A stretch of DNA of 64,000 bases from Enterococcus termitis (GCF_001730305.1 NZ_MIJY01000046.1:62001-126000), one strand, 5' to 3'; counted from the first letter of the stretch, positions 29,566 to 39,673 are shown. Translations and numbers: made by a program. The notes: generated from the sequence alone by a model not told the origin.

Positions 29566-30264
29566 CTATCTGGTATAAGCTTTCTTGTTGTTTTCTTCGA
29601 GTCGCCGAGCTAATTTAGCTAAGGGGAAACAAAGGATAAAGTACAAAAATCCTGCTACAGCAAAAGCTGGAATGTAATTTAAATTAATAGATGACCAGCT
29701 GTTTGCAGTGAACATCACATCAGCGCCAGAAATAATGGCAACGGTCGACGTGTTTTTAATCAAGTTGACCACCTGATTGGTCAAAGGCGGCAACATGATG
29801 CGCCAAGCTTGAGGTAATACAACGTAACGCATGGTTTCACCATAGGAAAAACCTTGAGAATAGGCTGCTTCGAACTGACCTTTTGGAACGGCGCCAATAC
29901 CAGAACGAACAACTTCTGAGATATAGGCACCATGATAAAGACCAACACAAAGAATCGCAATAAACGTTGTTGGAAAAGTTAGCGCTGGACTGATCAGTGG
30001 AAAACCGTAATAAACAACAATAAATTGAATCAATAAAGGTGTATTTTGAAAGAATTCAACGTAAATTCTGCTGAATATTTTTGGTAATTTAGTGTGCATA
30101 GAAGATAAACTACCAAAAATAATTCCAAGAATCATGGCAACGAGCAAAGACCCGATTGCCAAAAGAATCGTGTATATAAAGGCATTACCAAACAGTTTCC
30201 AGTCCTTAAGCAACGCTTCCCAACGATAAAGAGCAAAAGGACCAGCATTTAATATAATCAACAT
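29566..30264 (-). CDS. Polar amino acid ABC transporter permease
   Basis: A 232-residue permease with about five helices and the coupling motif EAAYSQGFSYGETMRYVVLPQA, paralogous to its downstream neighbour, so the importer likely uses a heterodimeric channel. The ATG at 30264 follows GGGAGGG by 6 bases. The N-terminal stretch before the first helix (MLIILNAGPFALYRWEALL) resembles that of the GltJ/GlnP subgroup. It is in an operon with the binding protein and ATPase upstream. Confidence 0.88.
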   Translation of the reverse strand: MLIILNAGPFALYRWEALLKDWKLFGNAFIYTILLAIGSLLVAMILGIIFGSLSSMHTKLPKIFSRIYVEFFQNTPLLIQFIVVYYGFPLISPALTFPTTFIAILCVGLYHGAYISEVVRSGIGAVPKGQFEAAYSQGFSYGETMRYVVLPQAWRIMLPPLTNQVVNLIKNTSTVAIISGADVMFTANSWSSINLNYIPAFAVAGFLYFILCFPLAKLARRLEENNKKAYTR

Positions 30265-30312
30265 CTATTTCCCTCCCGGTTCCAGAAAAGCTAAATAAAA
30301 TCGATTAGGGAT

Positions 30313-31134
30313 TTAGTTTAGATTCCATGTTTTGTAGATTTTTTCTAAAGTTCCATCTTTTTCCCATTTTTCAATAGATTCGTCTAAGAAATCACTTAAT
30401 TCTGTATTGGTTTTTTTAGTAGCAATTCCGTATTCTTGAGGCGAGAAACCATCTTTAAGAATTTCGGTGTTGTCGTCAACATAGCCAGTCAGAATTGATT
30501 TATCCACTGAAAACGCATCGATTCGTTTAGAAGTCAGTGCTGTTTTTAATTCTGGATATGAGCCAAGTTCTTGGTATTTAAAGGTAACACCAAGTTCTTG
30601 TGCTTGTTTTTCGATGGCTTCTTTAGTTGTTGCAGATTGAACCACGCCAATCGTTTTGCCATCTAAACTTTTTGTATCTGTAAAATTATCTGCTTTTCTT
30701 ACAAGGAAACCAACTTCATCTTTATAGTAAGGAGTGGTGAAGTTGTATGTTTCTTTTCGTTCATCTGTGATTGTAAAAGTTGCAATCACCATATCTAACT
30801 CACCATTATCCAATAAAGGACCGCGTGTTTTTGCGGTAACACCGACAAATTCAACATTTTCTTCGCTTCCTGTTAATTCTTTCGCAATTAAACGAGCAAT
30901 ATCAGGTTCCATCCCTTCATTTTTATTGGTATCAGGATTCATATAGCCAAAATTAGGAACATCTTCTTTTACCCCAACTTTGATAACACCTGCGTCTTTG
31001 ATTTTTTGTAAATCAGTCGTACCTTTGCTGGATGAATCAGCGGAACCTTGATCATTGCCGCTGCCGCAGCCAACAAAAACACCGAGTAGTAAAGCGAGAG
31101 AAAGGGCACCTACGATTTTTTTCATCTTTTTCAT
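30313..31134 (-). CDS. Amino acid ABC transporter substrate-binding lipoprotein
   Basis: A 273-residue extracellular solute-binding protein, family 3. It has a lipoprotein signal with lipobox FVGC (Cys23), then a Gly/Ser linker and a bilobal domain. Typical family segments are visible (KIKDAGVIKVGVKEDVPNFG, GMEPDIARLIAKEL, LDMVIATFTITDERK, LDGKTIGVVQSATT, DAFSVDKSILTGY). AGGAGGA lies before the ATG. It delivers a polar amino acid, probably glutamine, glutamate or aspartate, to the two permeases encoded downstream. Confidence 0.92.
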   Translation of the reverse strand: MKKMKKIVGALSLALLLGVFVGCGSGNDQGSADSSSKGTTDLQKIKDAGVIKVGVKEDVPNFGYMNPDTNKNEGMEPDIARLIAKELTGSEENVEFVGVTAKTRGPLLDNGELDMVIATFTITDERKETYNFTTPYYKDEVGFLVRKADNFTDTKSLDGKTIGVVQSATTKEAIEKQAQELGVTFKYQELGSYPELKTALTSKRIDAFSVDKSILTGYVDDNTEILKDGFSPQEYGIATKKTNTELSDFLDESIEKWEKDGTLEKIYKTWNLN

Positions 31135-31161
31135 ATTTTAGTTCCTCCTAGTTTTTAATAG

Positions 31162-31890
31162 TTAGTTATGAATGATCTTACTCAAAAATTCTTTGGCTCG
31201 TTCATTTTGGGTGTTTGTAAAGAAATGTTCTGGTGTTCCAGTTTCGATGATTTGACCGTCGTCCATGAAAATCACTTGATCGGCTACTTGACGGGCAAAG
31301 CCCATTTCATGGGTCACACAAATCATGGTAATATTTTGCTTGGACAAATCGATCATGACATCAAGAACTTCTTGGATCATTTCTGGATCTAAGGCTGAAG
31401 TGGGTTCATCAAATAAAATAATCTCTGGATGCATGTTTAAAGCTCGAGCGATAGCGACACGCTGTTGTTGTCCTCCTGAAAGTTGAGAAGGATAGGCGTG
31501 TGCTTTGTCTGCAAGTCCGACACGTTCTAAATACTCCATTCCAGTTTTAGTCGCTTCTTCTTTGCTAACTCCTTTAACTTTGATTGGGGCAAGAGTTAAA
31601 TTTTGGATAATCGTTTTGTGTGCATAAAGATTGAAATTTTGAAATACCATGGCTACTTTTTGACGCACTTCCTGTACAGGAGCTTTTGGTTCAGTTATAT
31701 CGATACCGTCAACAAAAATATGTCCATCACTCACTTTTTCTAAGCGGTTGATGCAGCGGATCAATGTACTTTTACCTGATCCGGAAGGACCGATGATAAC
31801 GATCTTTTCTCCTTCGTTGACATTTAATGAGACATCTTTCAAAACATGATGTTCTCCAAAAAACTTATTGACATGTTCCAACGAAATCAT
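31162..31890 (-). CDS. Amino acid ABC transporter ATP-binding protein (GlnQ-like)
   Basis: A 242-residue ATPase with all ABC motifs: Walker [11 protein letters not shown] (near residue 34), Q-loop FQNFNLYAH, signature [15 protein letters not shown] (near 139), Walker B EIILFDEPTSALDPEM and switch His in CVTHEMGFA. The sequence fits the polar amino acid (GlnQ/GltL) subgroup. It is the first gene of the minus-strand importer operon, with AAAGGAGA upstream of the ATG. Confidence 0.93.
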   Translation of the reverse strand: MISLEHVNKFFGEHHVLKDVSLNVNEGEKIVIIGPSGSGKSTLIRCINRLEKVSDGHIFVDGIDITEPKAPVQEVRQKVAMVFQNFNLYAHKTIIQNLTLAPIKVKGVSKEEATKTGMEYLERVGLADKAHAYPSQLSGGQQQRVAIARALNMHPEIILFDEPTSALDPEMIQEVLDVMIDLSKQNITMICVTHEMGFARQVADQVIFMDDGQIIETGTPEHFFTNTQNERAKEFLSKIIHN

Positions 31891-32308
31891 AGTTAATCTC
31901 CTTTATGTATAGATTTGTCACATGAATATCGAGTGATCATAATGAGAGATAGTAAAAGAAAATGTGCAAAGATGAATAAAACTAATTTACTGACATTAGT
32001 AAGAAAACGGTTAATCCGCTTGTTAATAGGGATAGTGACAGATAACTTCTAATGTAATATTCTCTTTATAAAAACATTTTTCCTTTATATCTAATCTAAT
32101 AATCATAATTCTATTCATTTGTTAATGTTATAAATTGTAACATATGAAAAAAGAGATTACCAGTTTTTTTTCTAAAGATCATATGAAATTCAATAAAAAG
32201 AAGATACAAGAATGATATAATAGGAGGAGTGTAGGAATAAAACTTGAAATAAAGAGCTAAAAAGTAGAAAATAGGGATAATGAAATATACAGTAAAGGTT
32301 TGATCAAT
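31891..32308. other. Divergent intergenic region, importer operon and murI
   Basis: About 420 bp, AT-rich, without a convincing gene. It holds the promoters of both divergent operons, though no clear -35/-10 pair could be fixed. A short inverted repeat TTACT-GACATT-AGTAA (31987-32002) is present. A 26-codon frame at 31972-32052 lacks a ribosome site. Confidence 0.5.
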
Positions 32309-33130
32309 TTGAATAATCATGAAGCGATAGGTTTTATCGATTCCGGCGTTGGCGGACTCACAGTAGTAAAAGAAGCGTTAAAGCAGCTTCCAAATGAGCG
32401 TTTAATTTATTTAGGTGATACCGCAAGATGCCCATATGGTCCAAGACCGGCTGAGCAAGTGGTTCAATTTACATGGGAAATGACCAATTTTCTGCTAGAA
32501 AAAAATATAAAGATGTTAGTGATTGCATGCAATACAGCAACAGCTGTTGCGCTTGAACAGATAAAGGCCCAGTTGGATATCCCTGTTGTTGGGGTAATAT
32601 TACCGGGAACTAGAGCAGCATTGAAAGCCACGAAAAATAATCGTGTTGGAGTGATTGGTACAGCGGGAACGATCAAAAGTGGTGCTTATGAGCAGGCACT
32701 GCAAGCAAAGGCGCCAAAAACGATCGTTACGAGTTTAGCCTGTCCTAAATTTGTTCCAATTGTAGAAAGTAATGAAACACACTCTTCAGTTGCTAAAAAG
32801 GTCGTATCTGAAACCTTGAATCCTTTGCTATTAAAACAGCTAGATACTCTGATTTTAGGCTGTACACATTATCCATTATTACGTCCTTTGATCCAAAACG
32901 TTATGGGTAACCAAGTGAAATTGATCGATTCTGGAGCAGAAACGGTAAGTGAGGTCAGCATGTTGTTAGATTACTTTGATCTTGCCAATAGCCTGCAAAA
33001 AAAACAGCTATCGCATGAATTTTATACAACTGGTTCAGCAAAAATGTTTAAGGAAATTGCAGATGAATGGTTAAAGTTAGGAACACTTGATATCAATCAA
33101 ATTCGTTTAGGAGGAACACATATTGAATAG
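32309..33130 (+). CDS. murI: Glutamate racemase
   Basis: Makes D-glutamate for peptidoglycan. The 273-residue protein has the catalytic cysteine pair in [12 protein letters not shown] (near residue 72) and [11 protein letters not shown] (near 183), with the substrate-binding [13 protein letters not shown] and [13 protein letters not shown] segments. The TTG at 32309 (reading MNNHEAIG) is preferred over a TTG at 32300, since AAAGG at 32294-32298 is 10 bases away and this matches the usual N-terminus. It overlaps rph by 8 bases. Confidence 0.95.
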   Translation: MNNHEAIGFIDSGVGGLTVVKEALKQLPNERLIYLGDTARCPYGPRPAEQVVQFTWEMTNFLLEKNIKMLVIACNTATAVALEQIKAQLDIPVVGVILPGTRAALKATKNNRVGVIGTAGTIKSGAYEQALQAKAPKTIVTSLACPKFVPIVESNETHSSVAKKVVSETLNPLLLKQLDTLILGCTHYPLLRPLIQNVMGNQVKLIDSGAETVSEVSMLLDYFDLANSLQKKQLSHEFYTTGSAKMFKEIADEWLKLGTLDINQIRLGGTHIE

Positions 33131-34472
33131 ACATGATGGCAGACAAGCCAAAGAATTAAGAAAAGTCACAATCGAGACAAATGTATATAAGCATCCAGAA
33201 GGTTCCGTAGTTATTTCCTTCGGTGATACGACAGTTATTTGCTCGGCAACAGTGGAAGAAAAAGTGCCGCCATTTCTGAGAGGCGAAGGCACAGGATGGG
33301 TAACAGCTGAATACAGTATGTTGCCTAGGGCAACAAATACACGTAATATTCGTGAAAGTGCAAAGGGCAAACTAACTGGCAGAACAATGGAAATTCAACG
33401 CTTGATTGGTCGTTCTTTACGAGCGGTAGTCGACTTGACCAAGCTTGGAGAGCGCAGCATCATCGTAGATTGTGATGTTGTACAAGCAGACGGAGGTACT
33501 CGTACAGCAAGTATCACTGGAGCATTTGTTGCGATGAAGCTAGCAATAGACAATTTGCTCAAAAGAGGAGAACTTAAAGAAGATCCGATCAAGGAATATT
33601 TAGCAGCAGTCAGTGCTGGGATCTTGTCAGATGGCTACTGTGTCTTGGATTTGGATTATGAGGAAGATTCAGCTGCTGCAGTAGATATGAATTTGGTAAT
33701 GACAGAATCTGGAAATTTTGTTGAGCTCCAAGGAACGGGAGAAGAAGCAACTTTTTCTGGTGATGAACTAAATGCACTGCTTTTTTATGGAAAGACTGGT
33801 ATTGAAGAATTGATCGCTTATCAAAAAGAAGCTTTAGCTGGACCAAATGTACCAGCAGATTATTTGGCAGAGGAAAAAACGATCGTCATCGCTACTCGTA
33901 ATCCGGGGAAAGCAAAAGAATTTACTAAGATTTTTGCTGAAAAGGGCTATCAAGTAAAAACTTTACTAGATTATCCTGAACTTCCTGATGTAGAGGAGAC
34001 GGGAAAGACCTTTGAAGAAAATGCTCGATTGAAAGCAGAGACGATTGCTGAGATTTTACAGCAACCTGTTTTAGCAGATGATTCTGGATTGATCGTAGAT
34101 GCACTTGATGGACGTCCAGGTATTTTTTCTGCCCGATTTGCAGGCGAGCCAACCAATAATGCTGCCAATAATGCCAAACTACTTCATGAAATGACTGGTA
34201 TACCATCTGAACAGCGAACAGCGACTTTCCACTGCACTCTTGTTTTTGCAGCACCTGATAAAGAAAGTTTAGTTGTTGATGGTGATTGGTCTGGAAAAAT
34301 TGGTACGATTCCGCGAGGCGAAAATGGCTTTGGCTACGATCCGTTGTTTTTCGTAGAGGAAGAGCAAAAAACAGCTGCAGAACTTTCAGATGAACGAAAA
34401 AATGAAATTAGTCATAGAGGCAAAGCAGTAGCGAAACTAAAAAATCAATGGGAAAATTGGTTGAAAAAATAG
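33123..34472 (+). CDS. Fused RNase PH / XTP-dITP diphosphatase
   Basis: A 449-residue bifunctional protein. Residues 1-240 are RNase PH, a 3' tRNA-trimming phosphorolytic exonuclease ([60 protein letters not shown]). Residues about 250-449 are the RdgB/Ham1 pyrophosphatase that removes ITP and XTP ([51 protein letters not shown]). The TTG start lies inside the murI stop region (TTGAATAG), with AGGAGG 8 bases upstream, so translation is coupled. The fusion occurs in several Lactobacillales. Confidence 0.95.
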   Translation: MNRHDGRQAKELRKVTIETNVYKHPEGSVVISFGDTTVICSATVEEKVPPFLRGEGTGWVTAEYSMLPRATNTRNIRESAKGKLTGRTMEIQRLIGRSLRAVVDLTKLGERSIIVDCDVVQADGGTRTASITGAFVAMKLAIDNLLKRGELKEDPIKEYLAAVSAGILSDGYCVLDLDYEEDSAAAVDMNLVMTESGNFVELQGTGEEATFSGDELNALLFYGKTGIEELIAYQKEALAGPNVPADYLAEEKTIVIATRNPGKAKEFTKIFAEKGYQVKTLLDYPELPDVEETGKTFEENARLKAETIAEILQQPVLADDSGLIVDALDGRPGIFSARFAGEPTNNAANNAKLLHEMTGIPSEQRTATFHCTLVFAAPDKESLVVDGDWSGKIGTIPRGENGFGYDPLFFVEEEQKTAAELSDERKNEISHRGKAVAKLKNQWENWLKK

Positions 34473-34482
34473 GAGGTAGTCA

Positions 34483-34995
34483 ATGAAGTATCTAGTTGTA
34501 AGTGATAACCATGGAGATCGTGACATTCTGGTCGATTTAGCTGATACCTATCGTGGAAAAGTAGATCGTATGTTTCATTGTGGTGATTCAGAATTAGAAC
34601 CGACCGATGTGTTGTGGCAGGATTTTATCGTGGTCAAAGGAAACTGTGATTATGATCCAGAATTTCCAAATCAAATCGTTGAGCAAACTGAAATAGACAG
34701 AATTTTTATGACCCATGGACATTTGGCAAATGTGCGTTTTGGTTTAACGACACTTGCCATGCAGGCTGCAGAGGAATCAGCAAATATTGCGTTGTTCGGT
34801 CATACTCACGAAATTGGCTGTGAGGTACGAGCAAATATCTTATACTTGAATCCTGGAAGTATCAGTCAACCAAGAGGACCGATTCAGCTAAAATCGTATG
34901 CTATGATTGAAAGTACTGCAGATCATTATTATGTACAGTATTTTGGGCGTGATCATCAGCCGTTTAAAGAACTATCTTTTACTTTCTCTAAATAA
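34483..34995 (+). CDS. YfcE/MJ0936-family metallophosphoesterase
   Basis: A 170-residue calcineurin-like phosphodiesterase with the metal-binding motifs SDNHGD (residues 7-12), MFHCGDSE, KGNCDYD, MTHGHLANV and LFGHTHEIG, all intact, plus LNPGSISQPRGP. Family members hydrolyse phosphodiesters with Mn2+; the physiological substrate is unclear. It is 10 bp after rph-rdgB with AGGAGG before the ATG, and is the third gene of the murI operon, an arrangement common in Firmicutes. Confidence 0.9.
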   Translation: MKYLVVSDNHGDRDILVDLADTYRGKVDRMFHCGDSELEPTDVLWQDFIVVKGNCDYDPEFPNQIVEQTEIDRIFMTHGHLANVRFGLTTLAMQAAEESANIALFGHTHEIGCEVRANILYLNPGSISQPRGPIQLKSYAMIESTADHYYVQYFGRDHQPFKELSFTFSK

Positions 34996-35009
34996 TAATA
35001 CTAAAAAAA

Positions 35010-35051
35010 ACAAGGGAACAACGTCAAAATCGTTTTGCCTTGTTTTCTTTT
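35010..35051 (+). terminator. Terminator of the murI operon
   Basis: AAAACAAGG...CCTTGTTTT stem with a partly paired inner region AACAACG/CGTTTTG, then CTTTTG. Confidence 0.75.
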
Positions 35052-35118
35052 GCAAACATGAAGAATCTGTGCGCAAAACTTAATTTTTATTAAGAGTTAT
35101 GAAAAAAGTTTGAATTTC

Positions 35119-35147
35119 ATGACATTCGCATCTGTTTTCGGTAAAAT
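35119..35147 (+). promoter_or_regulatory. Candidate cbpB promoter
   Basis: ATGACA (35119-35124), 17-bp spacer, TAAAAT (35142-35147), 39 bases before the start codon. Confidence 0.55.
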
Positions 35148-35185
35148 AGTATTCGTGGCAAAGAAAATGAAATGGAGGCACTCCA

Positions 35186-35683
35186 ATGATTGGAACTGCT
35201 GTAAAAGAATTGTTATTAGAAAAGAAAGAAACATTTTTAATACCTGCGGAAAATGTCGCAAATGTGATGTGTTTAAATCCGCTTAGTCATGCACTATTAG
35301 TGTTATCACAAGTAAAATATTCAAAAATTCCGGTTTTAGATAAAGGTGACCGTTTTGTTGGGTTGATCAGTTTATCAGATGTTGTCGATAAGATGTTTGA
35401 TATTACATCTGTTGATTTTGATAAATTAAAAGAATTTACAGTTGCTGATGTGATGGAAGTCAATGTTCCTGTGATCGGTGAGCAATGGGAATTAGAAGAC
35501 ATTTTACATTTACTGGTGGATGCAGCATTTTTACCTGTTGTCGATGATAATCAGTGCTTTAAAGGGATCATTACACGCAAAGAACTGCTTAAGGCGATCA
35601 ATCATATGGCACACGAATTAGAACGTAAGAATGTCATTTTACCGAAATCAGAAGAAGACCCAAGAGAAATAAAAGTTGTTTGA
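35186..35683 (+). CDS. cbpB: CBS-domain protein, CbpB/YkuL-like
   Basis: A 165-residue cytoplasmic protein made of two CBS domains (about 15-75 and 90-150) and no catalytic domain. Orthologues (B. subtilis YkuL/DarB, Listeria CbpB) bind cyclic di-AMP and, when unliganded, stimulate the stringent-response enzyme RelA. GGAGG precedes the ATG by 8 bases. It stands just upstream of dapH, a neighbourhood also seen in Bacillus (ykuL...ykuQ). The symbol rests on length, domain layout and context. Confidence 0.8.
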   Translation: MIGTAVKELLLEKKETFLIPAENVANVMCLNPLSHALLVLSQVKYSKIPVLDKGDRFVGLISLSDVVDKMFDITSVDFDKLKEFTVADVMEVNVPVIGEQWELEDILHLLVDAAFLPVVDDNQCFKGIITRKELLKAINHMAHELERKNVILPKSEEDPREIKVV

Positions 35684-35758
35684 TTTTTTTCCTTTTTCTG
35701 TTAAGCTAAAAATCTGTAGAATGATTAATTTACAGTTACGTTTGAAGGGAGTTAGAGG

Positions 35759-36460
35759 ATGGACGCATACGAAATTATCAATTATATTGGCAATGCAACA
35801 AAGAAAACACCTGTAAAAGTTACGTTGAAGGGTAAATTGAAAGAGGTAACATTTCCAGACACGGTCAAAGCTTTTACTAATTGTAAAACAGGCACTTTAT
35901 TCGGGGAATGGGAAGATATAAAAGCATTTTTAGAAGAGTATAAATCATTGATCGACGACTATGTTGTTGAAAATGACGCTCGCAATTCAGCGATTCCGAT
36001 GCTTGATATTAAAGAAATCAACGCACGTATCGAACCAGGAGCGATCATTCGTGATCAAGTCGAAATCGGTGATCAAGCAGTAATCATGATGGGTGCAGTG
36101 ATCAATATTGGTGCAGTGATCGGCGAAGGTACGATGATCGATATGGGTGCTATTTTAGGCGGACGAGCAACGGTTGGAAAACAATGTCATATTGGTGCTG
36201 GAACAGTGCTGGCGGGTGTAGTGGAACCTCCAAGTGCTCAACCTGTGATCATTGAAGACAATGTTTTGATCGGTGCTAATGCGGTTGTCCTAGAAGGCGT
36301 TCGAGTCGGTGAAGGAGCAGTTGTAGCGGCAGGAGCGATCGTTGTAGATGATGTTGCACCTTATACGGTTGTGGCTGGAGTTCCCGCTAGAAAAATCAAA
36401 GATATTGACGAAAAAACAAAAAGTAAAACAACGATGCTGGAAGAGTTACGTAAGCTGTAG
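35759..36460 (+). CDS. dapH: Tetrahydrodipicolinate N-acetyltransferase
   Basis: Acetylates 2,3,4,5-tetrahydrodipicolinate in the acetyl branch of diaminopimelate/lysine synthesis. The 233-residue protein has an alpha-helical N-terminal domain (1-85) and a left-handed beta-helix made of hexapeptide repeats (about 90-210; [57 protein letters not shown]). The matching deacetylase gene lies 3.4 kb downstream, beyond an efflux operon. Confidence 0.94.
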   Translation: MDAYEIINYIGNATKKTPVKVTLKGKLKEVTFPDTVKAFTNCKTGTLFGEWEDIKAFLEEYKSLIDDYVVENDARNSAIPMLDIKEINARIEPGAIIRDQVEIGDQAVIMMGAVINIGAVIGEGTMIDMGAILGGRATVGKQCHIGAGTVLAGVVEPPSAQPVIIEDNVLIGANAVVLEGVRVGEGAVVAAGAIVVDDVAPYTVVAGVPARKIKDIDEKTKSKTTMLEELRKL

Positions 36461-36485
36461 TCATCCACCTGTTGATTGAGTTTAT

Positions 36486-36533
36486 AAAAAGGTTAAGTGA
36501 GGCGTTTGAAGCTGTCTTGCTTAACCTTTTTTT
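36486..36533 (+). terminator. Terminator of dapH
   Basis: AAAAAGGTTAAG (36486-36497) pairs with CTTAACCTTTTT (36520-36531), ending in seven T. Confidence 0.85.
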
Positions 36534-36646
36534 GGTGTTATATTAAGCTTTCAATTATGTAAGGAAACTGTTCGCCCATTCGCTGTTTGAATACTTCGTA
36601 ATTCTTTATAATCAGTTATATACAGATTGTAGGAGGAATAGTAATT

Positions 36647-37798
36647 ATGAAGAACAAAAAAATAAAATGGGTTATTGGCGGAGTGATCATTAGTTTAGGG
36701 ATCGGAGGTTATATTTTATACTCTTCTTCAAATAAAGAAACTGAGCCTAGTTATAGTGCGTTTACGTTGGAACCACTTGATCCTCTTGTATTAAAAGGAG
36801 AGGTCAAAGCGATGCAAACAGAAGATATTTTTTATGATCAAGCCTTAGGAACTGTTGCATCAATACCAGTCAAAAACGAGCAAGAAGTCAAAGCAGGAGA
36901 AGCCTTAGTGAACTATCAAAATGGTGAGGCACAAACAAGAGCGGATCAACAGCAGCGAGCAGTCAACAAGAGCAGTCTATCTGCGCAACAGGCAACTCAA
37001 AATTTAACCCGTGCTCAAACGAAATACAATGAAGCGCAAGCAGCATTGAACCAAAGTAGAGCAGAGCTGGATCGTGAAGCGGATCCCGAGAACAAAGAAA
37101 CCTTAAAGAGCAAGGTTGAACAACAAAAGTCAGAATTAAGCGCTGCTAATAGTGAAGTGGTTCAAGCGCAACAAGCATTAGAACTAGCAAACACAGAGGT
37201 CAATGATGAAGCAGCTGCACTTGAATCAGAACAAGGCAAAGTTTCTACAACAGTTAATGCTACACAAGATGGAATCGCGATTGTTAATGAAGCAGGCAAA
37301 AAATCATTGGATACACCTTTAGTTCAAGTTTTGAGCAAAACAAAACAAATCAAGGGAACAGTAACAGAATATGATTTAACGAAGCTAAAGACAGGTCAAG
37401 AAGTCAGCGTTACATCAATTGGGTCTAACCAGGTGGTACAAGGTAAAATAAATAGCATCAACCAATTACCAAAAACTGGAAAAGGTGGAGAAGCTGAAAT
37501 CCCAGCTTACGAATTTACAGTAGAAGGAGATTTTCCTTGGGCATACGGTTCTTCAGTTCAAGTTTCATTGCAGCAGCCACAATTGATAGTCCCTGAAAAT
37601 GCGGTCATCACTGAAGGTAAACAAACCTTTGTCTATGTCTATAAAAATGGTCGAGCGAAAAAAACAGAAGTGAAATTTACAGAGGTAAATAATGCTAAGA
37701 TCGTAGAATCAGGAATTTCTAAAGGAATGAAGATCATTGATAATCCCGATGAATCATTGAAAAACGATGCAGAAGTGCAGGTGGTTGAAAATGATTAA
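36647..37798 (+). CDS. MacA/HlyD-type efflux periplasmic adaptor-like protein
   Basis: A 383-residue membrane-anchored adaptor. It has an N-terminal membrane helix (9-27, WVIGGVIISLGIGGYIL), a lipoyl-like hairpin split by a long coiled coil (about 100-190, Gln/Ala/Glu-rich), and a beta-barrel domain (about 225-300). In Gram-positives such proteins work with MacB-type ABC transporters to export peptides or drugs, or to sense cell-envelope stress. It overlaps the ATPase gene by 8 bases. AGGAGGAATAG precedes the ATG. Confidence 0.85.
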   Translation: MKNKKIKWVIGGVIISLGIGGYILYSSSNKETEPSYSAFTLEPLDPLVLKGEVKAMQTEDIFYDQALGTVASIPVKNEQEVKAGEALVNYQNGEAQTRADQQQRAVNKSSLSAQQATQNLTRAQTKYNEAQAALNQSRAELDREADPENKETLKSKVEQQKSELSAANSEVVQAQQALELANTEVNDEAAALESEQGKVSTTVNATQDGIAIVNEAGKKSLDTPLVQVLSKTKQIKGTVTEYDLTKLKTGQEVSVTSIGSNQVVQGKINSINQLPKTGKGGEAEIPAYEFTVEGDFPWAYGSSVQVSLQQPQLIVPENAVITEGKQTFVYVYKNGRAKKTEVKFTEVNNAKIVESGISKGMKIIDNPDESLKNDAEVQVVEND

Positions 37799-38471
37799 GC
37801 TAGAACATATCAATAAATATTATTCTTTAGAAGAAGAAAAACTCCATGTATTAAAAGACATTAATTTCGAAATCAAAGAAAAAGAGTTCGTTGCAGTCAT
37901 GGGCCCTTCTGGTTCGGGTAAATCAACGTTGATCAACTTAATCGGCTTTATCGATAAAAAGTTCGAAGGGAAATATCTTTTTGAAGGAAAAGAGATCACT
38001 GACTTTTCAGATAAAGACCTTTCAGCTATTCGGAATCGGTCGGTTGGTTTTGTTTTTCAAAATTTCAGTTTAATCGAGAACAATACTGTTTTTGAAAATA
38101 TTGAATTGCCTTTACTGTATAATGGATCGGCCTATGAAAATACCAAAGCGCGAGTTCAGGAAGTCTTAGAAAAAGTTGGTTTGGGCGATAAAGGGAATAA
38201 ATACCCAAAGCAACTTTCCGGTGGACAGCAACAACGAATCGCGATTGCCAGAGCGATCGTCAACTCGCCTCGATTCATCATTGCAGACGAACCAACTGGA
38301 GCATTAGACTCAAAAACTTCCGAGGATATTATGCAGTTATTTCAAGACTTGAATCGAACGGAAGGTGCCACGATCATTTTAGTTACACATAACCCTGAAA
38401 TGGTCTCTTATTGCGATCGTTTAATTCGAGTAAAAGATGGTGAAATCATTGAAGAGGAGTTGATTAAATGA
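37791..38471 (+). CDS. MacB/LolD-type ABC transporter ATP-binding protein
   Basis: A 226-residue ATPase with Walker [12 protein letters not shown] (near residue 37), Q-loop [10 protein letters not shown], signature [17 protein letters not shown], Walker [13 protein letters not shown] and switch LVTHNPEM. The subgroup is that of MacB/FtsE/LolD mechanotransmission transporters. The ATG at 37791 sits in the adaptor stop region (ATGATTAA), so the longer frame from 37767 is rejected. It overlaps the permease gene by 4 bases (ATGA). Confidence 0.92.
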   Translation: MIKLEHINKYYSLEEEKLHVLKDINFEIKEKEFVAVMGPSGSGKSTLINLIGFIDKKFEGKYLFEGKEITDFSDKDLSAIRNRSVGFVFQNFSLIENNTVFENIELPLLYNGSAYENTKARVQEVLEKVGLGDKGNKYPKQLSGGQQQRIAIARAIVNSPRFIIADEPTGALDSKTSEDIMQLFQDLNRTEGATIILVTHNPEMVSYCDRLIRVKDGEIIEEELIK

Positions 38472-39673
38472 AAAATATTGTTCTCTGGAAAACCGCATTA
38501 AAATCAATTCTGAAAAACAAAAAACGCAGCTTTCTTACGATGTTCGGCATCATTATTGGTATTGCATCTGTTATTACGATCGTTTCTATTGGTAATGGTT
38601 TTAAGCGGGATATGATCGATAAGATGTCGATGACGAATACAAAAGAAACAGTCAATAATCTTACCTTTAGTTATTATGATATTTCTAATGCATTAAGTGA
38701 AAAAGAAGTATTCAAAAAAAGTGATCTTGACTTGATCAAGAATATCAAGGGCGTTAAAAAGGTTGATTTTTATGAACCGAAGCAAAAGCTAAGTGAGCGT
38801 CAAGTGGAAATCTATATTCGAGGGAAAAAACTAACGAAAAATGTGGAACGTGTTGAACAAACAACAGAACCATTAGTTGCTGGTCGACAGCTTGAACCAA
38901 AAGACAGTGAGACCTTGAATAAGGTTGTTGTCATTGATGAGATTTTGGCACAAAAGCTATACGGTGACGCAAAGCAAGCAGTCGGTAAAGGGTTTGAACT
39001 AATGAATGAATTGTTCACGATTGTTGGTGTGATCGCAAACAAAAACGGAACATTATCAATGGAAAATCAGTCGGCATTGGCGTATTTTCCAATTAAAAGT
39101 TACGATCATTACTTTAAAAAAGCAGACAGTCAGTCCATTTTGAATTTGGAAGTGGAGGACAGTAGTGAAAAGGAGCGAGTTACTTCAGAAGTATTGAAAC
39201 AGCTAAATTTCAATGGTAGTTTGAGAAATGTAGGAGAATATGAACAATACAATCCGAAATCAACTATCGCGGAAATGGGTAAGATTTTAGATAACTTGAC
39301 GTTGTTTATTTCAGCGGTAGCAGGAATATCATTATTTATTGCAGGTGTCGGCGTGATGAATATGATGTATATCTCCGTTTCTGAACGAACCAAAGAAATC
39401 GGCATTAGGCGGGCATTAGGAGCAACTGAAAAGGATATCCGAAAACAATTCCTAGCTGAAGGACTGACGCTCACCTTACTTGGTGGTCTGATCGGTTATT
39501 TATTAGGCATGCTTTTAGGGCTGTTGACATCGATTTTTCTTCCGTTTGCTGTACGTCCAGATTTATTTACGATTTCCTTGGCAGTCGGAATTTCAGCTTT
39601 GATCGGAATTGCCTTTAGTTATATGCCAGCTTCTGCGGCTTCTAAAAAAGATTTGATCGATATAATGAAATAG
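38468..39673 (+). CDS. MacB-type ABC transporter permease
   Basis: A 401-residue permease with the MacB topology: a membrane helix near residues 19-40 (FLTMFGIIIGIASVITIVS), a large extracellular domain (about 45-275), and three C-terminal helices (about 280-300, 335-360, 365-390) with the conserved RTKEIGIRRALGATEKDI coupling segment. It forms a tripartite system with the adaptor and ATPase. The transported compound is unknown; no bacteriocin or two-component system is adjacent. Confidence 0.9.
   Translation: MKNIVLWKTALKSILKNKKRSFLTMFGIIIGIASVITIVSIGNGFKRDMIDKMSMTNTKETVNNLTFSYYDISNALSEKEVFKKSDLDLIKNIKGVKKVDFYEPKQKLSERQVEIYIRGKKLTKNVERVEQTTEPLVAGRQLEPKDSETLNKVVVIDEILAQKLYGDAKQAVGKGFELMNELFTIVGVIANKNGTLSMENQSALAYFPIKSYDHYFKKADSQSILNLEVEDSSEKERVTSEVLKQLNFNGSLRNVGEYEQYNPKSTIAEMGKILDNLTLFISAVAGISLFIAGVGVMNMMYISVSERTKEIGIRRALGATEKDIRKQFLAEGLTLTLLGGLIGYLLGMLLGLLTSIFLPFAVRPDLFTISLAVGISALIGIAFSYMPASAASKKDLIDIMK

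Noticed and set aside
31972-32052. 26-codon basic/hydrophobic frame (MNKTNLLTLVRKRLIRLL...) before murI
   Set aside because: It resembles a small membrane or toxin peptide, but no Shine-Dalgarno precedes the ATG and there is no partner or antisense RNA.
36593-36612. Promoter of the MacAB-like operon at TATAAT 36607-36612
   Set aside because: The -10 is perfect but the only TTGA-like hexamer is 14 bp away, so no -35 could be assigned.
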